A model generated the notes under the pieces. It was given only the letters and a program-made list of their open reading frames with translations, was not told the DNA's origin and searched no databases. Positions 1-12,963 of a DNA stretch of 64,000 nt are shown one piece after another (within the stretch, counting starts at the first letter, position 1; every line of letters starts with the position of its first letter). The stretch is from Diplocarpon mali. Its lineage: Eukaryota > Ascomycota > Leotiomycetes > Helotiales > Drepanopezizaceae. The stretch covers positions 1 to 64,000 of the forward strand of contig JAENRP010000020.1 of assembly GCA_024741835.1 (NCBI GenBank), given 5' to 3'. Position numbers and translations under genes: made by a program.

Positions 1-301
1 GTATAATCTATTAATAGAATTAGTTTACTCTAATTATCTTAATAGTAATTAATAAAAGGCTATAGCCTTAAATTAATATACTTATTTATAATCTCCGTTT
101 AGCTATTAGTCTCCTTATAGTATATTATAGAGAGTTTAATCTTAATATTAATAATATAGTAGAACTCTCTTTAAAATAAGGAGACGAATTAAGGGCCTTA
201 GTTAGAGGTAATTGTCTCTAGAGTATAGCCGAATTAATATATTTATTAAATAAATAATCAAGCAGTTCCTTAAGCGTTGATATCTTTATAATAAGGGATT
301 A
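1..301 (-). mobile_element. Outer Gypsy element, 3' internal segment (integrase part)
   Basis: This is the continuation of the minus-strand Gypsy element whose larger part lies at 15,051-20,224. Its reverse complement matches the integrase region of the inner Gypsy copy (about 11,818-12,104), with many transitions. The last five bases (GATTA, 297-301) are the left copy of the target-site duplication made when the Copia element entered; the right copy is 15,051-15,055. The chromodomain and 3' LTR of this element must lie left of the window. It is heavily mutated and cannot be coding. Confidence 0.9.
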
Positions 302-473
302 TGTCGTGCTGTATTTAGAGGTGGATTCTCAGTGGTGGCAGAAGCTTGTAAAATTCTACTCTAACTATATACCTGAGCTCCCTTTATAGAAGTGCTCCGT
401 GGCCACTTCAGGGGTACATTACATAAGCTAGTCCTCAGATGCCTTAGTGCCTAAGGCTCCTTATAGCGCAACA
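302..473 (-). repeat. Copia 3' LTR (172 bp)
   Basis: It matches 14,879-15,050 along its whole length with scattered transitions. On plus it begins TGTCGTGCT and ends GCGCAACA. Confidence 0.93.
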
Positions 474-482
474 CACCCCCTA
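474..482 (-). other. Polypurine tract of the Copia element
   Basis: On the minus strand AGGGGGTG lies immediately upstream of the 3' LTR, where plus-strand DNA synthesis of an LTR element is primed. It fixes the orientation of the element. Confidence 0.65.
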
Positions 483-692
483 GGTAAGAAGCAGCTCCTA
501 AGCTAGGCTTAGCTATAACTAGCGCCAGATCTAGTATATAAGACTCCTTTATTATGCTCCCTAGCTTCTAGAATAATGAAAATTGCTTAATAAAGCTATA
601 ATGAATAAAAGAGGGAGCGCGTTCTAGGTGCTTCCTCTATAGAATAGAAGCTAAATCAAGTGACAAAGGAAAGTTAACAAAGGCAGCGCGCC

Positions 693-699
693 TATAAAA
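693..699 (+). promoter_or_regulatory. TATA-like box upstream of the Copia antisense ORF
   Basis: TATAAAA sits 62 bp before an ATG at 761 and is followed by a pyrimidine-rich stretch, as in fungal core promoters. It would drive transcription opposite to the Copia element. Position alone supports this; the surrounding DNA is AT-rich, so chance occurrence is possible. Confidence 0.3.
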
Positions 700-760
700 G
701 TACGCGTTTTTCCCCTATAAAGCTTTCCTTCCTTATACTTCTTCAAATAATCACTTTAAA

Positions 761-1672
761 ATGGAAAATAGTAATAACAACTCTAAGGAGCGCCCTAGTA
801 GGGCTACTACTATAAGCTTCCTAATTGTGCTCCCTTACTCCTACTAAAGACTTATAGCGAAGTCGTCGTGCTCGAACACAGCTTAGAGCTTCTCGGCGCG
901 GCAGACAGCAGGAGGATAATAACGCGCCTAAGACGTTCGACGTGGTAATACCCCCGAGAGGGAGCGCGCCTCCCCTCCCCGCCACCCCCCAGGCCGTGGT
1001 TCCTAGAATACCGGCGGTCCCCTCCGCAGCTCCCTCCTCCTATCGCAAGCCAGAGCAGAGGCTGATAAGGAATATACCGTATAAGGGGTGCGTTCAAAGC
1101 TTCCTAGCTGGGAAGTCGGCTAGCATATACTTTAATAGCACGGTAGGAGTACGCTGCTTTCGTTATGCAAAGGGAGGCCACGCGTGCCAAGAGCTTCCTG
1201 TCGGCGCCTTAGAGGCGTAGGAAGATTATATATTCTTATTAGAGGAGAACGACAGTGACTCCGCAGTACGTTCTCAAGCTCCCTTTAGGTGGTTTGCCAC
1301 TAATAAGCAGTTCAGGGCCTCGCCGCCACTAAGAGGAAGGTAAGAGAGGAGCTTCAGAAGGCGCGCCAGAGAGAGATAGAGGAGGTAGTATCATCAGAGG
1401 GTACGTTAATTATAAGCTTTCTCGTACCGTAGCTAATAGCTTCCTAGAACCAGTCGGTCAGGAGCTCCCGCCGCCGCCGATTATAGCACCTCTTAGCCTC
1501 GCCGCCTGCCTCGCAGAGGCTTTTGAGGCTCCTGCGGCTGCTCCTGTTATTGCTCCCAGCGTTGCTCCCTAGGCGGCTCCTAGGGCTATGCCACTAGAGG
1601 AGTCAGTTGCTTCTCGACAGAGACGCGCCCTTATATTGTTCGCAGAGCTATTAGAGGTTCTGATTATCTAAG
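761..1672 (+). pseudogene. Antisense accessory ORF of the Copia element, cysteine-motif protein
   Basis: I do not recognise this as a named family. The stretch lies between the Copia pol end and 3' LTR and is oriented opposite to the element. It is much richer in G and C than its surroundings. The longest open piece (about 900-1,220) is Pro/Ala-rich and then has a cysteine segment at 1,089-1,187: C, then Phe at +14, Ser at +16, Cys at +22, Tyr at +25 and Cys at +32. After one TAG it continues with an acidic stretch (EDYIFLLEENDSDS) and further Pro/Ala-rich sequence to a stop near 1,672. There are several stops and at least one apparent frame change, so it is broken here. The same cysteine spacing occurs in the antisense ORF of the inner Gypsy element, so it is probably a real accessory gene of these elements, perhaps nucleic-acid binding. 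Confidence 0.55.
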
Positions 1673-1789
1673 GGAGTTGGTTTTAGGCCTCCCTATATAT
1701 TAGTATAAGGAAAATTGAAACCTGTCTTACGCTTCCTTCCCACTCGCTATTACAAAGGAGATGTGAAAGGATTGTAGAGCATTTAAAAT

Positions 1790-4700
1790 GCTAGCTTCTC
1801 GACTAGACCTCTTGCATCTTAGAGGTTCAAAAGCTTAATAAAGCTCTCAAACTTTTGTCAAGGAAGGTTTTTAATAAGGCTATCTGCGTGCATATCCTCA
1901 GTAGGAAGATAGGCCACTTGAAAGCTCCCTTTTTAGTACTCCTATCGTAGCCATATATTATATATATTAATGTGTCAGAGCTTCGTAGAGATCCTTTGAG
2001 AGTCTCTTATAATAAGTCGTATTATCTGTTGATTATCGCAAAATATGGACTATAGAGCTTCTACCTCAAGCTCTATTTCCTTAAAGAACCTCTTTAATAC
2101 CATCATCTCCTTCGCTATATACGCTACTCCTAAGAGCTCAGCCTCTATAGTAGAAGTAGTAACTGTCGGTTGCTTCGAGGCTTTCCAAATGATTGCTCCT
2201 CCAAATAGGAATATAATAAAACCGTAAGAGGAGCGCCTTATCTCTAGATTATCTACAAAGGAAGCATCTGACAATACTACTAAGTTATTTGATCTACTAA
2301 ATTGACTATAAGTGATTCCTAGGAAGCGTATACTAAAAAGGTAGCGAATTGTCCAATTGATAGCTTCAAGGTGTTCAAAGCTTGGGTTTATACAGAAATG
2401 AGATAGCTAGGCGACTATAAAAGCTATATCTAGGCGCAGTATAATAGCTATGTATAAGGCGGAGCCTACTTTTTCCTAGAACTCCTTAATTCTTGAGTAG
2501 GGAGCTGTTTTATAGTTCTTTTTAAGTTCAAAGTAGGGGAGCGGCGTACTAGGGAAACGCCCTATATTAAGGCCGAACCTCTTCGCCATCTTCTCGATAT
2601 AAGCGTTATAAAGCAGAGTAATTGTACCCTGCTTCCTATCTCAAGAGACTCTCACCCCTAAGAACCACTCAACATCTCCTATAGCTATCAATTCGTATAC
2701 TTCGCGCAGTCCCTCTATAGTCTTCTAAGCTTCTTCTATATAAGAGGAGTGGTACATTACTTATATATCGTCAACGTAAAAGGCTATAAACACAGTCCTA
2801 TCCTTATTAATAAATATGCAAGGCTCCTTACCAAGAGGGGTAAGCTTCAGAGACTTTAAAGTACTAGTAAAATCCCTATACCAGAGCGCTAAGGAGTCTC
2901 GAAGGCCGTATAAGGCGCGATCGAGCTCTACTACCTTATCTTTCTGCTTTTAACCATCTGGTAAGAAGCAAACAACTAGCGCGCTCCAAGGGTCTCTCTT
3001 AGCATTTATAAAGGTATTAACAACGTCGAACTATCAGAGCTCTATATCGAATTTAGCGGCGATCGCCATTATAACCCTAAAAGATCTTAATGCAAGCGTC
3101 GCAGCGTAGGTAGAGAAAATAGAAGCTTTCTCCTAAAGATCTCCCCTTACTACTATTCTTAACTTAAAGTGGCTAATCTCCCTAGAGGAGTTTAGCTTAT
3201 AGTTAAAGACCCACTTCAGTAGTATAGGCCTTGTAGTAGCCTCGCTTCTATCGATCACTCTTTAGCAATTGCGCGCTTCTAGGTTCTTAATCTCAGTTCT
3301 AGCTCCCTCTTTAAATTGCTCTTCGAAAGGGTGATTTGCAAGCTCCTTCCAGTGAGTTAGCGCTTTAGGAAGCTTGTCTTAAGGTGGAATAGGAAGGATA
3401 GAGTTTCCTCTAGAGCTTCTAGATTGAGTTACCGCAGCAATAACGCAGTATACCGCTTTATACTCTTCTCTATCAGTTCTCGCAGGCTCTTAACTTAGCT
3501 AAAAAGTCGATATAAAGCTATTTACCTACTCTAACTAATATATTTTAAGTTCTTTAAAGGCTAGCAAGAGATCCTTAACGCACGTTGCGTATATGGCATT
3601 CCCGCTCCCTCTTCTCCTTTTTAACCTGCAGAGCGGTATAGGTACCATTTCTTGCTCCTTATCAGGCTTCTTACGTTTTCGGAAGGCCCTTATATCAAGT
3701 ACTTCAGGCTGAGCTTCTATTAGTTTCAAAGAGCTCCCTCTTTCGGTATTACCCTTAAGAGCTTCCATATCCTAGCGTAGCTCTCAATCGATCGGTGCTT
3801 CTAGTAAGAGCTAGCGTGCTTCTTTACCAGTTGCCTATAGTAGAGCTTCTAGTAATTAAAGGGCCTGCTCCTGCCCTTGCGATTGCTTAGTCTATATAGC
3901 AACTAAAGGCCTAGTATTGCGCTCCCTAGCAGAACTGGCATTTATAATATCGCTTTTAACGCTCCTCCTAACTATTAATAGTTGTCTTAGAGCGTCTAAC
4001 CCTTTGCTACTAGGCAGCTGCTCCTAAGTAGCTAGAGTAGAAATGCTATAAGTAGCCTTATAAGGGACGAGAGCCCTTGATAGATCTGAGCTTAGAGCTT
4101 CTATTAGTAAAAGATTAATAGGCTCACCTCCTACTAGGTTATCTGTAGGCTGCTTATCTAAAGCTCCCTCTACGTTCTCGACAATTAACTCAGCGTCCTA
4201 AGCTTCCTCCTCCTCCTCCTCAATTATTTGCACAATCTCCTTAATAATTAGGAGCAGGTGGCCAGCCACCTTTTCGTACTCCTTAAAGTAGAATTTGGAC
4301 TCGTCGAATTCGACGTTTTAAGAGATTATAACCTTTTGGAGCTTAAGCACCTAGATCCTATATATATTAATAGCGCAGTAACCAATTAGGTATCCAATAT
4401 GCCCTTATAGTATAGTTTTAAAAGCTCTCTTATTCTTTAGAGCTTCCCTTTCCTTTGCCAATAGGTACGCGCGCGCTTTATACGCTTTTATACCCCCCTA
4501 TTCTAGTCTTAAATCAGTAGTAAGCTTTATAATAATCTGCAGATTATACTACTTAAAGTATTATCTAAACTAGAGCTAAAGCACCTCATTTAGACTCTTC
4601 TATCCCCTGCGCTTTAATAGGCCGATATTATAAAGGTATATTGCAGCTAGTACGGCTTTAGGCCATAAGTGCTCCAGGAGGTTAGCAGAGATTAGCATAG

Positions 4701-6947
4701 TAAGTGCCTTTTCAATAATCTCTACTCCTACTCTTTCAAAAGCTCTATTTAGTTTATAAGTATAGGATAAAGTGACTTCTACCTCTATGCCTTCAGCTTC
4801 GCACTACTCTCTATATTTCGATACTCCCTATAGGAGGAATACTAAGGTATTATTATCACTCCTTAGAATATATAAGGAAAGGCTATAATAGCGCTTTACC
4901 CATGCTTTAAAAGATTGAAGAGCTCTTAGAACTAGCGTTAGGGACTTATAAAGTAGAGTATATTTAAATAACTTCCTATTAAATTCATCCTTAATCAGGA
5001 GAAGCCAGCTTTCTAAGGAGAGGCTTGATATGCTATAGTCAAATAGGTCCTAGGAGTATCTAAAGAACGGTCTTAGAGCCTTAAAATCTGACTCTCTCCT
5101 AAAAGGCTTTTGCTTAGCTTTTGCCTAAGCGCAAGCTTTACAATTGATTTATAGCTTCCCCTTGATCTTCACCCCCTTTGCGTTTAGCATAAGCTTCTCA
5201 AGCGCCTCAGCTCTTAAATGGCCTAATCGAAGGTGCTAAATATCTATTGAATCGTTCCTAGCTCTTAAGAATACGCTGCTCCTCAGGGGTTTATATTAGC
5301 TTCGCAGACGCCGTTGTAAAGTAGGGAAAGCTAAGCAAGTTGGTTAAGCATGGCATAGCGAGTTAGGAGCGTTATAAAAGTTGATAGGCTTATATTCAAA
5401 TACTATAACGTTCGACCTACGCTCTAGCTGCTTCATAACCATATTATTATCTGCTATACCCCTTTAAAGCGTCGCGTCTAAGCCCATATACCATACCCTA
5501 GCCTTCTTTAAAAGAGGCTCTAAGATAATATTAATATTAAACCTATCTACAAGCGCTACATTCCTAAGCTCTAAGTCTCCTCTATTGGCAAGAACCCCTT
5601 TTATCAGACGTATACCCTTCCCCCTTATTAGCAGACTCGAGCTCCCTGCCTTTACATAGTCCTAGGGATATGCGATTTTCAATAATCTAGGAACTAGAAG
5701 CTCCTCTCGATTAATAAGGTGCGTCGCAGCGCAATTATCGAGTAGGGTTGTATTCGAGAGAGCATAGGGAGCTCTAAAGGTGGAGTATATTCCTAAGGTA
5801 AAGTCTTCGAAGAGAGTTGGATCTAAGAGGGCGGCTATAATCTTGGATTTGCCGCTCCCTAAAGCTTTAGCAGATGTTCTTTCCTTAAATTGATCTATAG
5901 AAGCTTGTTTAATATAGGAGAGCTTAGCTTAGAGCTCTTTCTATTCTAAGAAAGCAAGGTTTTCGCGCGTTCTTTTAACCTCGTCGTAGCTAGGGAGGTT
6001 TCGAAGCGTACCTTCCTTAGCGCCAGTTAAGGCGTATTTCAGCCTATTACACTCCTCTAGGTTCCAAAAGTGATTTTTGACCTAAGGGTAAGGGCACTTT
6101 TTAATGCTTCCCTTAAGAGTCTTCTTCGCCTTGCCTTTACTTAATGCTCTTAGATTAGTATGATCGCCTACTCCTTTAAGCGAGGCGTATACTCCAAGGG
6201 TTGCCTTTAATAAGGAGCTTGCAAGGCTTCGCTCTATTAAGCTTAAGAACCAATTGACGTAGTAGACTATATCTTTTCCCTGCTTTAGACCTAGCTCATT
6301 ATCTCTAATAAGCTCTGCCTAGATCTGCTAGGACCAAGTAGGAGCCTAGCAGTGAACCGACTATAGAAACTTCGTAATCACAAGGGAGCCTTAAACCTCT
6401 AGGATTCTATACGTTTGTGCTTCTCGGTAGATCTCCCTAAAGCTAGCAAGCCAGGTCTTTAAGTCCACTTTGCTACTCCTTGTTTTAAAGAGCTTAGTAT
6501 TATAGTCTTCCTGAATTGACTCTATTATACTAACCTTAGAGGGGGCTAGTTCCTTGCGCAGGTGCTCTACGATCTATTAAATCGATAGTTTCCCCGCTTC
6601 CTTACAGTCATATTGCACTGCTTGAAGCAAAGTAGGGTATACTATCTTAGTAATCCAATAGTATAACTGAGTATAGGAGCTCCTATTCCTTTTCTACGTT
6701 TCTACTATAAGATTGTATTGCATTACTGCCATTTTATACTCTAGCTCTACGTCTTTAGCTATTATCTTCGCAGGTAGTAGTAGAGCTGGCGTTTGTTGAT
6801 TGGTAGCTTCCTACTATTAATACAACTTATAGTAGCTTTGCAATACTCTCTAGTCCTATCCTTCTACAATTTTTTCAAGCTGCAGCAGTTCTATTTCTAG
6901 ATCCAGCAGATGTGGAGCTTCGTTCTCATAGAGCGGAGCTTAGTTTC
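1790..6947 (-). pseudogene. Copia pol relic (integrase, reverse transcriptase, RNase H)
   Basis: Reading on minus, the GAG-pre-integrase motif HLRLGH is at 5,218-5,235, followed by integrase core sequence down to about 4,500. Reverse transcriptase follows, with its catalytic YVDDI intact at 2,764-2,778. RNase H lies at 2,050-2,274 (SDASFVDN, then the TTST.EAELL segment), and the polyprotein end is near 1,790. This order is diagnostic of Copia. Stops, mostly TAG where Gln or Trp is expected, interrupt every domain, so no protein can be made. Upstream the frame is broken at 6,947 by the Gypsy insertion and resumes at 14,505. Confidence 0.9.
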
Positions 6948-7254
6948 TGTAACGGCTGCACCTCCACTTAGTGCAATTACCTAGGAGTATGGCGTTTTAA
7001 GGTTTTGCAATCTCGATTTGATATAGGGTTTTCTTAAATCGACCCTAAAGGTGCAAAAGGATATTCTTGCATAATATCATATAAGCGGGTAATAGAGCTT
7101 CTAGCTGCTATATATATAAGGAAGAAGGGCTCTCCCCTAAGGAGGGTTCTCTAACTTCTTCATTTCCTTCGTATTAGACCTATAGAATACGCCTTTTGCA
7201 CTACTTCTTACTCCTATACTTGATCTCGCACTTTGGCGGTTTTATATTATTATA
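6948..7254 (+). repeat. Inner Gypsy 5' LTR (307 bp)
   Basis: It matches 14,193-14,499 end to end. Its 3' end is altered by transitions only (the expected GTGTCGTTACA reads ATATTATTATA). Confidence 0.94.
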
Positions 7255-7699
7255 TTAAACGAAGAAGTTCTTCTCTACTAAGGACAGCTTTTAATAATAT
7301 CCTACCCTTTTGGAAAATCGATTTGCAGTTATTTCGACTTTTAATAGAGTCAGGATCTTAAAGATCTCTTAGATAAATTGGGAGCTTGAGTGTAGCTTAT
7401 TAACTAGTATAATCGAGGAACGCTTTTATTAGCCGGATTTTCTCAACCACTCCTTTTATAGAAGCGCTATAGGCAGAAGTTAGGAGAGCACTACGCTATC
7501 GGAACCCTTTTTTTGCAGAACCCCTTTTTAACCGAATTACTACCGAAACTAAAATCGGTAAAATAAATTCCCTACTAGCCAGAAGTTAGCAGATATAGAA
7601 TATACCCAGTTCGTTTAAGGAACTAGCTTCTATAGGAAGTACCCCTACCCTAGCCCTTAGGGCCGGACCTTCCTCTGCTGCCAAGGGCAAGAGACTATA

Positions 7700-8890
7700 A
7701 TGCTATAGCTGAGCCAACTAAGATGAATAAGACTTTTCGAACCCGAACGTCTTATAAGGAATAGTCTTAAGTTTAAAGGAATCCTTATAACGCCAAGATC
7801 AATCTAATCGATAACTGCAAAGCGAGATTAGCAGGATTGCCTAGGCTATCTTTAGCCTAAAGACCCTAGCTTATCAAAGCTAAGAAACGGCTTAGCGCGT
7901 ATATTAGACTACTGAGCGAGAATCCACCTACCCTTGACGAAGCGAGACTCAGCCTCCTTTAGAAGTCGATATAGATATGAAATAGCTAAAAATTCAGCTG
8001 ACCGAAAAGATCACCTCCCTTAATAATAGAACCTCTCTAACGTATAAGCAGTAGTTAGCTTTAGTCCGAGACCAATTGCAAATCAACGCCGACCTATACC
8101 CGAATGAGCGAGCTCGCCGAGCCCTTATTTAAGGATCTACCATAGGATAAGCCTGAATGTACCTCGAACCTTAGTACCTCTTAAAGACTAACCCCTTTCG
8201 AAACTGTTAAGAAATAGTAGAACTGCTAAGCAGTTACTTTTTGACTAGCTAAGAGGTAGACCTATTCTAATCTACTTTCCACTACCTTTATATAAGGGAA
8301 GCCGGTTATTCTAAAGAAACTTTTCCTCAATTTTAAGCCCGATTCCAATCCGCTGCGATCTAGGGAGAGGTCTTAAGATCTAAGTGGTTTTTCTTTATAT
8401 AGAACAAGATTACCCCCTAGCTTAGATCTGCCTGCGCTTTAGCTAAGGCCTCTTAAGGGAAGGACTATACTATTATAGTTAACTAATTGAACGCCTTTAA
8501 TATCGAACGCCGAAGTAACCAACTTCTTAACCCTTCGACTGGAAGCAAGGCGACCCTAGTATTATACCAGAAGACATCTGGTTCGCTCTTTGATAAGACC
8601 GCTCGCGGTCCGAGCGCTGGAAGTACCACCTAAGCTTCTAGGACACCAGCCCCGAAGCCGACTACCCCTTTTCGCTAAGACACGCCAGTTAAGGCTAGTT
8701 CTCCTGCTTTACCCCTTAAGTAAGCCACCTGCTGGACCTATAGTAAAATTGGTTACTATAAGACCGAGTGCCCTTCTATAGGCAAGATTAATGCTTTAGA
8801 AGATATAAAGGAAGCTGATCCGACTTTAGACTTAATTAAGAATAGGGTCGAAATAGAGGAAGATTAGGAAAACAAAGAGGCTTAGGAAAA
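7700..8890 (+). pseudogene. Gypsy gag relic with zinc knuckle
   Basis: This is the capsid/nucleocapsid part of the inner Gypsy. A zinc knuckle is readable at 8,730-8,771: Cys-Trp-Thr-Tyr, then Gly-Tyr and a terminal Cys. The second cysteine and the histidine have become tyrosines, each explained by one transition. Upstream sequence is interrupted by many TAG codons. Exact ends are not determined. Confidence 0.75.
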
Positions 8891-8899
8891 GACTCTTAC

Positions 8900-11800
8900 T
8901 TAGGCCTGCGAAAGTGCGACTTATTGAAGCTAGATCTTAACTTTTTAATAGGAGAGAAGCAATTCCTAACCTCTTATACTATTAGTATAAATAGACTTAG
9001 AGTATTATTATCAGCTTTAGCAGATACTAGAGCCCTTAGTTACTTGTTTTTAAATCGTTCCCTTTTTATACGTCTTTTGAAAGCGACTGGCTTTAAAATT
9101 CTTCCTCTTTTAGCCCTTATTCCTATCTATAGATTTTAAAATACCGTTTGCGCGCAAGCTATGCACTATATGCACTTTTACCTGATAATTGATAGAAGGC
9201 GTATTTACAACTGCCCCTGGGTTATTCTCGACCTTAGCTAGCGCGATGCTATTATTAGAGTTAAATGGATGCGCCGATTCTGACTTAAACTTAACCTGAA
9301 GGAAAACCGATTCTTATAGCCTTTATATTACCTCCTATCTCCCTAATTCGCAAAGGAAATCGTCATTTGTCTTCCCCTTTCTAAAGGACTTCAGATCCAA
9401 TCTAATCATTAAGCTAACGTTAATCGTAAAGAATGAGAAATAGCTATAGATAAAGCTTAATAGATCAATAGAAGATAGTCCTATATTAATTTAATAGCTC
9501 TAGCTAGGTGCAAGATCCCTATTGCTATTACTAGGCCAGCGCCCTTGCCTATGATTAAGCTAGATTTAGGAAAACAGTCTAATACGAATCGATTATAATC
9601 TAACCCTATTTACAAATGCCTTAAAGCTGCAGTTCCTATTTGCGAAATCAGTACTAACGCCTTTTATTATAATATAAAGCGTAAGGAGATAGAGTTCTTT
9701 TAAACTAGTATTTATAAAGTAGATAGGATTCTAAAGGAAAGATATAAGCCTAAGAATCCTAATATCGAAAAGCTAATTAACGATCGACTCCTGAAATAGT
9801 ACTAATCTCTAAGACCAGCTTTCTTAAAAAGGGATACGGATACCCTTCCTCCCTATTGGTACTACAATTATAAGATATAGCTAGAAGAGCCCCTACCTAA
9901 TGCCTATTCGCCTTTCTACCGTCAATCTACTAAAGAGCTTAAGGTTATAAAGGAGTACTTACTTGAGAATTTAGACAAAGGCTTTATTAAGATAAGTACT
10001 AGCCCTTTTGCTTCGCTAGTGCTATTTATAAAGAAGGCCGACGGTAGCCTCCGATTTTGCATAGACTACTAGAAGCTAAATGCACTAACTTAGAAAGACG
10101 CTTACCCGATTCTGAGGATAGACGAGCTTTTAGGGCGAGTATCCAAAGCTAAGATTTTTATAAAACTGGATATTCAGGCCGCTTTCAATCGGATACAAAT
10201 GGACCCTGAATTAGAGGAATATACCACCTTTCGAATAAGGTATAGATCCTATAAATGCAAGGTTCTCCTATTCGGCCTTTGTAATAGACCTAGTACTTAC
10301 TAGTAGTATATGAATGATATTCTTTTGGATTACTTAGATGATTTTTGTATAGCGTATTTAGACGATATTTTGATTTACTTAGAGAATATTAAGGAGCACT
10401 AGGGTTATATTGAAAAGGTGCTAAAACGACTCTTAGAGGCTGGCCTTTAAGTAGATATTAAGAAGTGCGAGTTTTATATTACTTAAACTCGATATCTCAA
10501 ATACGTCCTAATAACAACTGGGATTGAACTGGACCTTAAAAAGGTCGAACTGCTACGCAACTAAAGGTACTTAAAAACTGTTACTAGAGTGAAGTCCTAC
10601 CTAGGATTTTGCGGGTTCTACCGATAATTTATTCGCAACTTCGGGCTAATCGCCAAACCCCTTTCAGTTCTGACCCGACCGATAGTGCTTTAGAATTGGA
10701 TAGAAGAGTGCCGAATCGCTTTTGAAGAGCTTTGCAAGCAGCTACTCTCGATTTAGCAAATTTACCATTTTGACCCCGACTTGCTTATAAAGCTGGAAAC
10801 TAATGCTTCTAACAGCATTATCGCTGGAGTACTTTCTTAGTAATACTCTGATAAGCAATAGTACCTAATTAGCTTCTATTCGCATATACTCTTTAACTAC
10901 GAACCTAATTAGGAAATATATAATAAGGAACTCTTTGCTATCGTTGAATCCTGCTATAAATGGAGACCTGAGCTTATATTACTTAAAGAGCGAGTTGATA
11001 TTTACTCAGATTACTACTCCTTTGAGTACTTTATGACTACTAAGGTTCTAACTGCGAAATAGTGCTAATAGATGGAATTCCTATTCGACTTCAATTTTCG
11101 AATCGTATATACTCTTAGTAAAGACAACCGGAAGGCCGATATTCTTAGCTGCTAAGAGTAGGATATGCCGGTTTATAAGCAAGCGAAGCTAGATAGCCGA
11201 TCCTAGGTTTTGATTTCCTTAGCCCGGTTGGACCCTTGAATTAATATCGAACTGGCCGATAAATTTCTCGCCGAATCTGCCGAAGGCACCCTCGCCCCGA
11301 TATCAACCGATGATCCCGATTCGACCCCGAATCGACCTAAGGATTCCTTTGATTTGATCGAGAAGCTTTGTTAAGACAACCGCAAATCCTTTCGAAAGAT
11401 TCGCACCGACCTCCCTAAGAACTACTCCTTAAAAGACGGATTACTTTACTTTAAGGAGCGTCTTTGCGTATACTGCAATACTCCCTTATGCACTTATCTA
11501 ATTTAAGAAGCTTATAACCAACCTTTAAGCGCGCACCCTAGTAGCTTAAAGACCTACTAGCTACTCGCTCCTAAGTACTATTAGGTTAAGATAGGTTCGG
11601 ACTATAAAAGATTTATTGCAAATTATAAACCTTATCAATTCTTATATTTAAAGACTATTAAATAATAAGGCCTCTTATAGCCTCTCCCTATTCCTAATTA
11701 TCCTATATAGTACTTATATATAGATTTTAAGGATTTCCCTTTTAATAAGTACGGTTTTGATCGAATCCTGGTTTTTATAAACCGACTTAGTAAGAGCGCT

Positions 11801-12870
11801 ATTATAATTCCTTATTAAAAAGATATTAACGCTTAAGGAACTGCCTGATTATTCGTTTAATAGATATATCGATTCGGCTATACTCTAGAGATAATTACCT
11901 TAGACCGAGGCCTTTAATTCGTCTCCTCATTTTAAAGAGAGTTCTGCTATATTATTAGTATTAAGATTAAACTCTCTATAGTATACTATAAGGAGACTGA
12001 CGGCCAAACGGAGATTATAAATAAGTATATTGATTTAAGGCTAAGGCCTTTTGTTAATTACTATTAAGATAATTAGAGTGAACTAATTCTATTAATAGAT
12101 TATACGCAATCGACTCTACCTTATGCTTCGATTGGTATAATCTTATATTAGCTTAAGTATAGAGTTGCGCCTTAGACAAGTTGGGACTAGATCTTTTTAA
12201 AAACGTCCAGCTTATAGGAGAAATTGAATTAAGCAGAAGCTAAGCTAGTAGTAGAAAGGATGCACGCAGCTTAAGAAGTAGCAAAAGGCAATATAGAACG
12301 CGCCTAAGAGAAAATGCGTAAGTCTACGAATCAATACTAAAGGGAGATTGATTAGAAACCTAGAGATATAATCTACCTTTTAATAAAAAATCTTAAGAAC
12401 TACTGCCTTAGTAAGAAACTGGCTAATTAATAGGATAGTCCTTTTAAGGTTCTTAAAAAGGTAGGCAATTTATATTAGATCAAGCTGCCTATAGGTTCTA
12501 TAATATATGATATCTTTATACTAAAGCTACTATTTAAAGATCTGCAAAACCCTTTGCTAAGTTAAGAACAACCCTAGCCTACTATAGAAAAGATTGCTAA
12601 GTAAGAAGAGTATAAAGTGTCTAAGATACTAGGTGTACGCTTATCTTAAGGAAAGCTAGAGTACTAGGTTAAATAGACTAGTTATAATTCTGATTTAAGT
12701 TAGTATTGCGCCTTAAATTTTATAGGATCCTTGCATAAGATTTGCGACTTTTATTAGACTAATCCTACGAAGCTAGGACTACCTTAGAACCTATAAGCTT
12801 AGCTAAAGGCTTAGGAAAGTGGTATAGATGATTATAGTTACTTAAAAGATAATAGGCTAAACGCGAAATA
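8900..12870 (+). pseudogene. Gypsy pol relic: protease, RT, RNase H, integrase, chromodomain
   Basis: The protease active site near 9,023-9,031 reads Asp-Thr-Arg instead of the family Asp-Thr-Gly. Reverse transcriptase runs from about 9,950 to 10,400 with YLDDILIY intact at 10,355-10,378. RNase H follows to about 11,160. The integrase has the TLDRG aspartate near 11,900 and the TDGQTE glutamate near 12,000. A C-terminal segment at about 12,600-12,790 has the chromodomain pattern (GKLEY, then K..Y.....Y.A.NF, then a proline-rich tail). Stops are frequent in all domains. Known chromoviral chromodomains direct integration to heterochromatin, which fits the nesting. Confidence 0.9.
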
Positions 12871-12899
12871 GGTTGGTAAATAAATTTAAAAATATAAAT

Positions 12900-12911
12900 N
12901 NNNNNNNNNNN
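12900..12911. other. Assembly gap (12 N)
   Basis: Twelve undetermined bases are flanked by A-rich sequence, just after the chromodomain of the inner Gypsy. The true length is unknown. Confidence 1.
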
Positions 12912-12963
12912 AAAAATAATAAAAATAGAAAAATAATAACGCTAGGCCAACTGCCTCCTCCTC

